A stretch of DNA of 64,000 nucleotides, from positions 216,146-280,145 of the forward strand of contig CAJJDP010000065.1 in assembly GCA_905182995.1 (NCBI GenBank), read 5' to 3'. Under the pieces are notes generated by a model. It was not told the DNA's origin, ran no database searches, and was given only the letters and a program-made list of their open reading frames with translations. Origin of the DNA: Paramecium octaurelia. Taxonomy: Eukaryota; Ciliophora; Oligohymenophorea; Peniculida; Parameciidae. Both the position numbers and the translations under genes were made by a program. Of the stretch, positions 25,355 through 36,734 are shown piece after piece; the stretch's first letter is position 1; each line of letters begins with the position of its first letter.

Positions 25355-26983
25355 ATGAAAAGTTTAAATTATCGATTTCCTCATTCAAGATAGGATTCTG
25401 GTTAAATGAACTTGACAAGATCTTAATTGGGATAAGCTTAGTAGGTGACGAATGTGCTAAATAAGTAAGAAAGTGATGTGAATGTTAAGCCGACAGAATG
25501 AACAAAATGTTGATAGATCACCAGCTCCGATGGTACATGGTTTGCATAAGTTGGCAGTACCTTCTAGTTAACAATCATCTGCCAACCATTCAAAGAAATC
25601 ATCGATCTCTAAATAGCAATAGCCGAAATAGATATCATTTCTTAACTACTTGATTCTGAAGGATAAATCTCAAATAGTTTAAGATGAGGAGAAAGAAAGT
25701 TGACTATTAAATATGAAATTAGATATAACTGAACCAGTAGTGTAGAAGAATATGTTCAACTTTCAATTTGTGATTGGAATAGGAGGATTCGGCAAGGTGT
25801 GGAAGGTGGAGTACAAAAAGAACGGGTAGATTTATGCGATGAAGGAGATGTCAAAAGCACTGTATAGATTTCATCATATCGATTAAGTATTATAGCCAAA
25901 AAAAGTGTGAATTCCGTGATGAACGAGAGGAATATCTTGAGCAATCTTAAACATCCGTAAATAGTGCATTAAATATAGATTCTTAGTGAATATCTACTAC
26001 GCATTTTAAGACCGAGAGAACCTATTCCTAGTGCTGGATTACATGTAAGGAGGAGACTTGAGATATCATGTTGGGAAAATGAGAAGATTCACTGAAGATC
26101 AGACAAGTATGTAATTATGATATGCAGGATTTTTCATGGCTTGCATCTTCTTAGGATTGGAATACATGCACTCTAAAAACAGTTTACATAGAGATATTAA
26201 GCCAGAGAATTTAGTTCTTGATAAACATGGTAGAATTGAAATCTATTTTTAGGTTACGTCAGAATAACGGATTTAGGAATTGCTCGAAATCTCAGGCCTG
26301 ATAATTCATAAGACACTTCAGGTACTCCTGGTTATATGGGTATCTTCATAATCCTAAATTCCTAGCTCCAGAAGTTATGTGTAGATAAAATCATTCTTTC
26401 GCGGTTGATTATTTCGCTTTGGGAGTCATTGGATACGAGTTTATGTTGGGGAAGGTAATCATTTATAGTAATAATCAGCGACCATACACTGGGAGATCAA
26501 GAAAGGAAATTAGAGATTAGATTCTGGCTAAGCAAGTTCAAATTAAAAGATCGGAAATTCCAGATAATTGGTCTCTAGAATCAGCTGATTTTATAAATAG
26601 AGTAAGTGATTAGATCAAAAATAGTTGATACAAAGGAAACCAGCCAATAGACTAGGTTTTAATGGACCTCATGAATTAAGGTAGCATTCATGGTTTAAGA
26701 ATTTTCCATGGTCAAAATTAATGAACAAAGAGTTAAAGTCACCTTACATTCCTAATGTATATATTCTATTAGAAGTTTGTTAGCAAAATGAAGATAATTT
26801 TGATGCTCGTTAGATATCAATGGAGGATGATGAAAATAACGAATTAATATAATAGCATTCAATTATGTTAAGAAGAAATTCGATTTAATGTAAAATATGT
26901 GACTATCAATTTAAGCCTAATTTTCTGGATATGAGATGGATAATTTTAGCGAGAAACAAATCACATAGTTTAACAATTTTTGA
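25355..26983 (+). CDS. AGC-like serine/threonine protein kinase
   Basis: About eleven short introns (20-27 nt) interrupt the gene; several were confirmed by restoring kinase motifs, for example a 22-nt intron giving HPFLVNIYYAFQD. A Ser/Gln-rich N-terminal region of about 130 residues precedes the catalytic domain: glycine loop GIGGFGKVW, lysine YAMKEMSKAL, EYMHSKNSLHRDIKPENLV, metal-binding ITDLGIAR (DLG instead of DFG), TSGTPGYMAPEVM, and HSFAVDYFALGVIGYE. The subdomain order and RPYTGRSRKEIRDQILA are AGC-like (YANK/STK32-like). The C-terminal tail holds RRNSIQS and ends in QFNNF. Expected to phosphorylate Ser/Thr in the cytosol; upstream pathway unknown. Confidence 0.9.
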
Positions 26984-27136
26984 TAGTTATTAAAATCATT
27001 AATTTTAAAGATTGCAAATTGCATTTCATTCTCTTATCTTACGTGTCATTAATTTTAATTAGAAATTTTGCATCATCCTAATCAAGTATAATTAACATAT
27101 AGAATTGAATAATTTAAAAATAATTAATAAATACAT

Positions 27137-30100
27137 ATGTCATTAAGTTTGGGTGAATTGATCAATCAATCATTGGACAAAATCAAAAAGGCAATAACTA
27201 AAAAATAATTCGAATTGAAATAAAGCATCGATGAAGCTTAATGTAACATATTATTGCTTATTTAAAAGAGCTCAAAGAATATTTCGATGCTAATCATTTA
27301 ATAACAGTGTATTAATAGTGCATTTAATCCAAACAAGTCAAACTGATTGAGTTGGCCTTATTCGACATTAAAGTATTAAATGGACTAAGAATAGAATTTA
27401 GTAGAACAAGGATTTTTCGCTGGGGAATAATTGATTGGAGAAAAAAGAGTGATTGAAGTAATCTTGGACATTGTAATCTCATGTCAGTAAGAGAAGGAGG
27501 AAACAGTTCAAATCCACATGATAAAAGCCATATAGGCAATTATGACCAACAGAAGGCACCATATATATGGGGAACTAATCACTAAAGTGTTTTCAATGCT
27601 CATCAATTTACATGCAGGTAACATGATATGTTCAATATAATAGTCTCTAAAATAGTTGCGATTGTGAATGCAAGCAAGGAGGCATGTCAGAAGATAGTTA
27701 GCACTTACTTTTAAAGATTAGAGGATTATGGCATTTTAACTGAGGAAGAATTCCAACAAGCTATTCAAAAACAGGGCAATCAAGGATAGTTGGTCTTAGG
27801 TAAATGTAGAGCCATGATTAATGCCGAACAATACATGAGGTCCTTGATGACTTCCCTCATTGATGAGGTGCAGATCTATACTGAGAGGAAATAAGTATAT
27901 GATAGACAAATAGAAGATTTAAACTAAATGAAAGTTATTAATCTAGATCTTCATGAACCCAATTTAAGAAATGTAACAGTTGAAAAAAACTAGATCTAAG
28001 TTAATGTCACCAACGAACAAAATATTAAAAATGGAAAATTCGGATGGTGCGTGGTGTGCAGAAACTCAGCATCACAATATTGTAAAGAGACGAAAGTACC
28101 TATTTGTAGCAAAGAGTGCAAATTTATACATCTTAATTAAATGAATAACTTCTCATAATGCTACCAACACTCAAGCAACAGCGACCAATATTGCAAGGAT
28201 GCCTTGGAAATCTTGGAAATGCTATGTTAACTTAGTTAAAGAGATAACACTAATCCTTAATTAAGTTAAATGATTATCAAATGTAAGATCCTCTCTCTTG
28301 AATTGATCTATGAGGCCTTGGCTTAAAGCGATACAATCCTATAAAACAAACCCAAATTAATTTAAATTTTAAAAGAACAATTATTGGAATCTCTATTAAA
28401 GAATTCCCTATCTACCGAGAAATAACTACTCATATTGACACTCAATATCTTCATTTAACTGATATGGAAAGTAAGAAGCCATCTCAAAAAGGAACTAGAA
28501 GCTTTGATTGAAAATGTTTACTTTAAGTTCTTGGATAGTAGCAACAGTTCCTTTGATCATAAATAATACACTCTCAAAGTGTTTAATAAAATCATGACCA
28601 AACCCAGAGTCGTCATTGAAATCTTTGTTAATTATGATTGTTCTTTAGGATAAAATAACCTCTTAAAAAAGATACTAGATATGTAATGCAGAATCGTCTA
28701 AGGCAGATTTAGCAAATAAGAATTCTAAGCATCCATTACTCAAAATTAGGAAACCTATTTAAAATCCTTATGTCTAGATAATTACTATGGGTATATTAAA
28801 TGCCTTAAGGAATTCTGCGAATAGAATGAAGACCAATAAAATGTCATACAAGTTTAACAACTTGAAGATCAAGAAGAAACAGCCATTCAATCATAGCAAT
28901 TATCACAAGATCCCATAGAGAAATAAAAATAGATGAAATTAGAAATGAATAAGGCTGTTCAGAAATTCAACTTCAAACCTGAACATTGTATAAAACATTT
29001 GCTTGCTTGTTAATTTATGGAGACGAGAGATCCAAAATTGTTTGCATAATTCCTATGGGAAAATAGAGATTTAAACAAAGATAAATTAGGAGAATTATTT
29101 GGTTGTTCAAGCGAATTCAATTAATAAGTATTCCAATAATATATAGATTTTATGAACTTCAAAGACTTATAAATAGATGAAGGCTTAAGATATATGCTTG
29201 AATTTTTTACCTTGCCTGGAGAATCTCAATAAATAGATAGAATTATGGAAAAATTTGCTTCCAAGTATTGCATAGATAATCCTGGAATCTATTAATCAGC
29301 TCAAGCTGCTTATACACTATCATATCTATTGATGATGCTACAAACAGACTTACACAATGAAAAAAACCTAGACAAAATGACAATTCCATAGTTTGTTAAT
29401 TTGGCAAAAGGAATTAATGATGGGGAAAATCTTCCATAAGATTTATTACTTGGATTTTATTAAAGAATCCAGAAAACCCCTCTTGCATTACATGCCAAAG
29501 AATAAGCTAAAAGAGCATTAGAATAAGCAAACTAAGTGGATTAAAGGAAAAGACATGCAATGCTAGCAAAAGAGGCTGAAGAATCTTTAAAAAAGTGGTT
29601 CAAGGAACATCCTAATTAAGATGCATATTTCTATGCGAATTCAATTGAGCATGTGAAATCTCTATTATAATAAACTTGGAGTGCTATTTTCGCTTCGATT
29701 AGTGTATTTTTAGAATAAACTGAAGATCAATAATAGATTTTATTATGTTTTGAGACCATCCAATCCTTTATTTAATTGATGGGTAGATTCGATTTAGATG
29801 AAGAAAAAGATACATTTATCAGTTTTTTATAGAGATATTGTACTGGTATTCCTAATACCTATCGATAAATTTTGGGTGTTTAGGCCTTAATAAAAGCAGC
29901 TATCTAATCTGGATAATATTTGCGCAAGAGTTGGAAAGTTGCCTTGTAATTGGTTTCTAGGTTGGAGACCTTGCATCAAGTTGTGAAGAAAATTAAGGTT
30001 GATTCGCCCTAGAAGGAGAATTATAATTAGGAAGATATTCAAAATATTGAGAGATTATTTCAATCTATTTCATACGATTAGATAGATAAGATATTCAATA

Positions 30101-32084
30101 TGTCTATAAATTTGGATTCTAATTCAATCTTGGAATTTATAAGAGCCTTGTGTGAATTATCAAAAGAAGAAATTAAACAAAATAGAACATTTTTGTTAAG
30201 TAGAATGATTGAAGTAGCAGATTTTAACATGGATAGAATTAAGATTATATGGTCAAGAATGTGGGAAATAATGAGGGAACATTTCCTGGAAGTAGGATGT
30301 CATAAGAATGTTGATTTAGCAATTTATGCGATAGATTAATTAAAATAATTGAGTTGCAAATTCTTACAGTAACCTGAATTAGCAAATTATCATTTCTAGA
30401 AAGAGTTCCTCATGCCTTTTGAATAGATTTTCAGCCACAGTCAAGCACAGTCTCAATATAAAATATAACTAAGGGAATACTTATTGTCTTGCATGTGTAT
30501 GATAACTAATGTGTGTTTTAATTCACTAAAAAGTGGTTGGAAAATCATAATGAGTATTGTTAATTAGGCACTTCAAGAAGATTAATAATAGCTCATAAGA
30601 TTGTGTGTACAGATTACAGATAAGATAATGGAAGATGTAAACAATCAATAGGTTAATCAGGAAATCTATATGGAATTAATTTAGGCTTTAATTAAATTGA
30701 CCAAGAATAAAGATATTAACATTGTTGAAAATGCAATCAAATAATTGAAGACATTGGTTGATCACATTGCATTGATAAAAAGAAATGACAATAAATTCTT
30801 GGACTCATTATGGATTCCTGTATTATCATCATTATCTATTTTATACAGCGATGAGAGAGTAGCTGTTCAATAATTGAGTGTCCAAACACTCTTTGATTTG
30901 CTTTAAAAGCATGGAGTCTATTAATCAAATGAATTCTGGAAAATGATATTAAGAGGAGTTATCAGACCATTATTCGATGAAATCCAATTTTCTAAATTAC
31001 AATATACCAAATAGTAGTAATCCAAGAAATCTATAACTTCAACATGCAAGATGACATTTTTATTGTTTACAGATTTAGTAATTTCACAAATTTAATAAAT
31101 GTAACCTTGTTTGAATGATCTAATAGACATCTACATTCAATTGATTTTGCAAACTCAAGATGTAATAATAAATATTTATAAATATAGCATATATCCATTT
31201 TATGTCTTTAATCACTTAGGAAAATTATCTAGAATGTAGGTCAATCACTGACTGAAGATAACTGGAATCTCTTGATAGAATAGATCCAACATTTACTGTC
31301 TTAATGTTCTCCTACTGAGTTGTTTGAAGCTTTTAATTTAGATGAAGACTTTTAAAAACCTTTAGATGAACTATTAAAAGAGGAGATAAGACCAAAGAAG
31401 TTTAGTTTCAAAATAAATGCCTAAGAGTGTTCATCAAAATAATAGATCTAAGAAAAATGTTTGGAGATTTTAGAAGTTTAAGTAACATAATTCTAAAACC
31501 AAATCACTTAACAAAACAAACAATTGATATTGCAATTATTTTAGGAATAATATTAAAAATGCAAAAGATTCAACACTAATATCTATATGAGATACTTTTT
31601 AGAACAATGGGCAGTTTAATGGAATTTTGTTAAGAGAAGCTCATAAGAATTTGATGATTTAGAAAATAATAACACTACCCAAAGTAAACAATTGAGTTTC
31701 ATCAATGTTGAGTTTCTGGCAGCCAAAGTCATTGTTTAACTTAGCAATGACCCCTTAGCTTTTATCGAATAATTGATACAAAGATTTCTAGATGCTTATA
31801 ATGGGTTTTCTTAACCTTTGCATAGATAAGATAGCTTAAATGGTAATTTAGAACAATTAAGGCATCTTGAATCTTAGATTGTCATCAGTAGATTACAATT
31901 ATTGTTTATGGAAACTGTATTCCCGTAATTAAAATAGAATTTGAAATCAAAGGTTGTAAGCAAATGGCTGATTTAATTACTAAAGGCTGGGTTGAATGTG
32001 TCAGGAGTTGAAAATAAAGAATATAACAAAGTTTTAGTGAATTTATTAGAGGAAATTATAAATTGTGAGAATAATGTATTTTGA
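27137..32084 (+). CDS. SEC7-domain ARF guanine-nucleotide exchange factor (BIG/Sec7-like)
   Basis: A very long gene (about 1,600 residues) starts MSLSLGELINQSLDKIKK, with short introns early (26 nt GTAACATATTATTG..., 22 nt GTATTAAATGG...) and later (26 nt GTAATAATAAATAT...). The N-terminal DCB-like helices include LIELALFDIKNLVEQGFFAG. Then comes a Cys-rich insert, GWCVVCRNSASQYCKETKVP followed by ICSKECKFIHL. The SEC7 domain carries the catalytic-finger motif FTLPGESQQIDRIME and SYLLMMLQTDLHNE. Downstream helical HDS-like repeats extend to NLLEEIINCENNVF. BIG/Sec7 proteins activate ARF GTPases at the trans-Golgi. The ARF-GAP at 35.1 kb acts on the opposite step. Confidence 0.93.
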
Positions 32085-32432
32085 ATCTATTATATCTAAT
32101 TTATTGTTATTATTAAAATGTCATTTTTTCATAAAAAATGAACTCAAACTTTTGATTAAGCCACTTTGTTATTCTTATTATGCTGGTTAAGCTTCTTATT
32201 TCCTAGTTTGTTATTATTAAGAATGAAGATATCTATGAAAATTAGACTTAATCAGATTACTTAATTGCTCTCAATATTTATTTAAACTCTGAAGATTAAT
32301 ATACTTCTGTTATCTTTTAATTTGATTATTTGTATGTTAACTAAAAATGATCCTCTTTAGTTCTATCAGGCACCAAATCTGTGATGTCTTAAACAAGGAT
32401 GCTCACTCTATCTTTTGTATTTTCAATCTCTA
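32085..32432. other. Intergenic, convergent 3' ends
   Basis: This 348-base AT-rich spacer lies between the ARF-GEF stop and the stop of the coiled-coil gene on the other strand. No open frame or RNA signature is seen. Confidence 0.5.
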
Positions 32433-33018
32433 TCACGAATTATTCGAATATATTCCTTCGAATAATGATCTATGCATATGCTCATGACTCTATACCAAAC
32501 AAGGAAGATTCATTAGACCAACCTTCTAAACTCGATACTGCTGTATTTGATCGCCAATAGGTTTTGTGGGAACAGGTGTTGGCGCTGCTGGCTGAGGAGC
32601 TGGCTTATTTTATTCTTATATAAGAGTCTATTGCAATTCTTTGTAGTCATTCTATAATTGTCTATACATTTTTTCTTTTTAGCTCAATTCCAATTCTTTT
32701 TATAGAACTTTTTGTTCATAAGCATCAATTTGATGTTTTAATGTTTTCCTTAATTGTTCTTTCTCTCTTTGGAAATAAATTGAAATTGTACTCATTAAGT
32801 TTCTTCACTTAAGCAGTCAAATCCTAAAGATCCCTTTTGCTTTGGTCTCTACTAATATTACCTCTTGGTGTTGATTATTTGAATGTGTTGAAAAAGCTGC
32901 TTTAATCATTTACTCTAGTATATTCATTTCTTTGAGATTCTCTGTTATTCAATTAAGCCTATAACGACTTAATTTATTCTAAGAGTAGCTGATTTTCTTT
33001 TTGCAGTTCATTCTCCAT
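32433..33018 (-). CDS. Small coiled-coil protein with Pro/Ala-rich linker
   Basis: One 25-nt intron (GTACAATTTCAATTTATTTCC...) leaves 187 codons (186 residues). The protein starts MENELQKENQLLLEQIKSL, is coiled coil for about 120 residues (REKEQLRKTLKHQIDAYEQK), then has a proline-rich linker (NKPAPQPAAPTPVPTKP) and a compact end (IQQYRVQKVGLMNLPCLV ... FEGIYSNNS). No family recognised. It is divergent from a small uncertain gene, with starts 32 bp apart. Confidence 0.75.
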
Positions 33019-33050
33019 TTTATTAATTTTTATATCAAAAATGTTTAATT

Positions 33051-33414
33051 ATGTCTTCAAAATCAAAGCTCTTACAACTCTAAAGCAGATTTAAAAACCC
33101 TCACTAATTATAATCGTATACCTAGCGAGTTCTTTAAATATTATTACAAACATTTGAATAAGCCATTAATCAACAATCTGAAATTGATGTATGCTAATTT
33201 CTCAAAATTTTAAGATGAGTTAATATTTTAAAAAGACTTAATATTATTTAGAAATGTTGAATATCAATGAGATCTACATTTAGTATCAATAACTGGAAAT
33301 ATATAGTATAGGATAAAAAGAAAAGAGCTTTAATCTTAATATAATATTTCTATTGTTTTCTCGTGTTATTAAATTATATAATTCTCTGTTTATCAAAAAA
33401 GAATAGTTTTATGA
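33051..33414 (+). CDS. Possible small helical protein (uncertain model)
   Basis: From the ATG at 33051 the frame reads MSSKSKLLQLQSRFKNPHQL, then QRVLQILLQTFEQAINQQ. A 26-nt intron (GTATGCTAATTTCTC...) leads to SQYFKKTQYYLEMLN, and a 20-nt intron closes the frame at a TGA at 33412-33414, giving 105 residues. The first ~75 residues form amphipathic helices and look genuine. The 3' end is doubtful, and another frame over the same region is also open for about 60 codons (SKADLKTLTNYNRIP...). Unknown function. Confidence 0.4.
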
Positions 33415-33635
33415 TATTCAGACTGATTAATAGAATATATTGATCTTTTTTGTAATAATTATTCTATTATTTTAATATAATAATCATAGAAAAAGTCATG
33501 ACATAAGTTATTCATAATAAACAAATATAATAAATTTCTTAAATACTATTAATTATTTTAATAAATTTGACAATTTCAAATTGAATCATAAAAGTCTTTA
33601 TTTTAGATTCATATAAGTTTTATGCATTTTTGATT

Positions 33636-34761
33636 TCATTTAATTTTATCATTTATTAGATCTTACTCATTTAAAGGAATCTTGATTTTGTTTTAATAAA
33701 TTATATATGTATTTAATTCATTATTAAGAATTGTTACCAGAAAAGCCAGGAAATTTGTTATCTGAATTGGATCCATCACTTGGAGATCCAAATTGTTCTT
33801 ATTAAGTAAATTCCTAAATGCTATGAAAAGATAAATTACAGTATCGAAATTGCTAACGTCTTCAGGTCCATGAATTACAGGTAAAAAGGGAGGGATGACT
33901 TTGTATGTTAAATATGATTGCCAATCTTCAACATTTTTAAAGAATGCAAATGATTTAACTTCCATTAAGGAGGGTCTTTGCTTTGGGTCCTTCTACAATA
34001 GACTTACAATCAGATCTTTTAGTTCATTGGATATGGGGAAATTATATTCAGGTTGTTTTGTTTTAATCAACTTAATCAATTGATCTCTCTATTCTGATAT
34101 GAAAGGAGGGCATTCAGCAATCATTTCATACAGTAAACATCCCAAGGACCAGCAATCTACTTTATAATCGTATCCATCGCCATTTTAAGTAAGTATTTCA
34201 GGAGCTAGATATTCAGGTGTTCCAACTATTGAGTCTGCCTTTTCTTAAAGCAATATTTTAGATAGTCCGAAATCAGTTAACTTGATATATCCTTTTTCGT
34301 CAATGAGTACATTCTCAGGTTTTAAGCTATACATAAAATTCCATATTTACTCTCTATAAATAATTTTTTAAGTGTGTAGAAATTACAATGCATGAATTAT
34401 TAAAATTGCATAGAATTATATTTATTCTTCTTTTAACCTTCTTTTTACTCTTAACAAACTGAATAAATCACCACCAGCACAATATTCCAAAACAAAATAG
34501 AAATGTTTGTCAGATTAAAACGTATATGAGAGGGAAACAATAAACTAATGTTTGGCTTGGTTTAAAATAGTTTTTTCCATCATTACATGTTACTATCTCT
34601 AACATATAATTAAATACAGCTTATTTCTTCTTATCAATTTCTTTTTTTTTCAATGTTTTTATAGCATATACTTTGTTGGTATCCTTCTTTTTAGCCAAAA
34701 ATACTTATCCGTATGCTCCTTTGCCAATCAAACGAAGCATAGAAAATTGCTTAATATCCAT
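33636..34761 (-). CDS. AGC-type serine/threonine protein kinase
   Basis: The protein has 360 residues after a 24-nt intron (GTAAATATGGAATTTTATG...) inside the HRD-type motif and an unusually short 19-nt intron (GTATTTAATTATATGTTAG); the total is then an exact multiple of three. Motifs: [80 protein letters not shown] and [12 protein letters not shown]. These are complete and canonical, so the enzyme should be active. The C-terminal ~90 residues lie beyond the kinase core and show no obvious hydrophobic motif. Likely a cytosolic signalling kinase; substrates unknown. Confidence 0.92.
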
Positions 34762-35127
34762 TTTTATCATTTTTAGGAATTATTTATTAATAATTCGTTT
34801 AAATAGTTATCCTACATTATGAATGGAAGAAATCCATAATAGAAATTACTTTGAGTAACTCAATGATGCGTAGATTTCTGGTTTAATAGGATATTGCATT
34901 TGAATAAATTAAACATAAACATTTTAATTATTTACACAGCTATTGCATATTTAAATTGTTATGGTTGATATTTTGGAGAGTTCTAAAATTTGTGTTCAGA
35001 CTAAAATCAAACATCTAATTGAAAAAAATAAATTGTTATTTCAGTTTTTTTTAGTTTTCAAGTTCATAAACAGAAAGAGCTATTTTTATAAATATTGTTA
35101 TAAAATAGTTTAGAAACACAATTAAAT
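34762..35127. other. Divergent intergenic region between kinase and ARF-GAP
   Basis: This 366-base AT-rich spacer must contain promoters for both genes. No further open frame or motif could be singled out. Confidence 0.5.
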
Positions 35128-36363
35128 ATGGAGAATTAGATAGTAATTTTGTTTGAATAATTAAATAGATCGATGATGCAGAGAGAGATTAAATTATTAA
35201 ATAATTGAAACTTGTTTAAGGAAACGATGTAAAAAATTCATTTTCAACAATTTTTAGAAATGCATTGATTGCGGAAAAAAAAATACCAAATGGGCATCTG
35301 TCACTTTGGGTTTATTTTTATGTATTGATTGTTCTGGTAAACATCGAGAATACGGTGTTCGTTACACATTTGCAAGGTTGAAAATTCATTTAAGTTTAGA
35401 TCTCTTACTTTGGATTCTTGGTCTAGAAAATAAATTACCTTCCTATAAGTAGGAGGCAATGAGAAAGCCTTGGAATATTTTTAAAGCGTTGGCTTGATTG
35501 GTCCTGGATGTAGTCAAATTGATTACAAAAGTCCTTTGGTTGAAAAATACAAATAGGAACTTCTTAAATAAGTACTCTGATTAAGTGGATTAGCCTTGTG
35601 TGAAGAAAAGTTGAACATCATTCGTCCATCGCTTATTCCCAGTCCTGTAAAAATTGCTCAAACCTCAGAAAAGCCAACTTAAAACAAAGAAGAAGAATCC
35701 CCAGTTAAGGAATAACCTAAATAAGTGTTTTAAAACAATTTGCTATAAGAAGAAGCAGCTGTTACAAAGAAAAGCAATAAAATCGTATTTGCAGATAATG
35801 CTAAACCCTAAGCTGCAACTGGCAAAGCAGTTTAAGGTAAGAAGTTAGCTGACGTGGACTTTGATTAATTATAATTTGATGATCCATTTTCAAACCCATT
35901 CAGTAATGATCCATTCAAGTCTGACTCCAGTAAACAAGAGTTACCTTAATATGAAGAGCCAAAAGTGATCATTAAACAAACTCAATAACCCACTTAGCCA
36001 ATTCCACAAACCAATGAGACTTTAGAAAAATTGAAAGACAAGAATGTTAAATCAATCTCATCCGAGACCTTATTCTAAGCTTAAGATAAGTATTCAAACT
36101 AAATATTATCATTAGTGAATAAAATAAACAGAATATTTATAAATTTAATGGATAAACTGCTATTTCTAGTAAATAATTTTTTGGAGAAAAGGAGGAGGAT
36201 TCTGAAGACTCATCATAAAGTAAACATATTTCATATTTTAGAAATGGATTAATTTAAGAGTATGTTTAATTTTGCAACTGAAAAAACTTTGGAGACATTT
36301 GGCACTGTTAAAGATACAGCAGGAGGTATATGGTAGAATTTAAAAACAAGATTCAATAAATGA
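35128..36363 (+). CDS. ARF GTPase-activating protein (ARFGAP2/3-Glo3-like)
   Basis: The start is MENQIIDDAERDQIIKQL after a 26-nt intron. The ARF-GAP zinc finger is CIDC-x16-CIDC, followed by SGKHREYGV with the arginine-finger Arg, then [15 protein letters not shown] and [11 protein letters not shown]. The downstream part is Lys/Gln rich with [12 protein letters not shown] and a C-terminal [12 protein letters not shown] segment like the membrane-binding tail of Glo3-type GAPs. Introns of 26, 29, 23, 26 and 22 nt fit. An in-frame TGA at 35578-35580 remains unless a 39-nt GTACTC...AAAAG stretch (35572-35610) is an intron, which is longer than the others here. Role: GTP hydrolysis on ARF in COPI traffic. 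Confidence 0.88.
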
Positions 36364-36734
36364 TGATATTACATCAATCAATATTCATATCTTAATATAT
36401 TAATAATCATTCGTAATTGAATGAAAAAGTTTAATTATAATTCTTCTGTTATATTCCTATTTTTTTGTCTCTATTTTTCAGTCTACTTATATGATAATTA
36501 TCTGAAAACTCATTATTAATATCATATTTACTACTATAAACCTTGTCTTCTTTCATTTCTATTTTCTATTATAACAATTGACCATTATAAAAGTTTTAAT
36601 AATATCTCACCTTCATTCATGATATATTAAATCAAAAGCTGAATGAGAATTGTTAATTAAACTTAATTTACTTTAATACATAAAATTTAATATATATTAT
36701 ATCAATAATGAATCTATTATTCAATAAATTTATA
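36364..36734. other. Convergent intergenic stretch with a tiny unproven frame
   Basis: Mostly AT-rich filler between the ARF-GAP and TTLL stops. A minus-strand frame at 36407-36556 would encode 49 residues (MKEDKVYSSKYDINNEFSDN...). It is too short to call without expression or conservation data. Confidence 0.35.

Noticed and set aside
36407-36556. 49-residue minus-strand frame
   Set aside because: Too short and without a recognised motif; left as a note in the gap entry.
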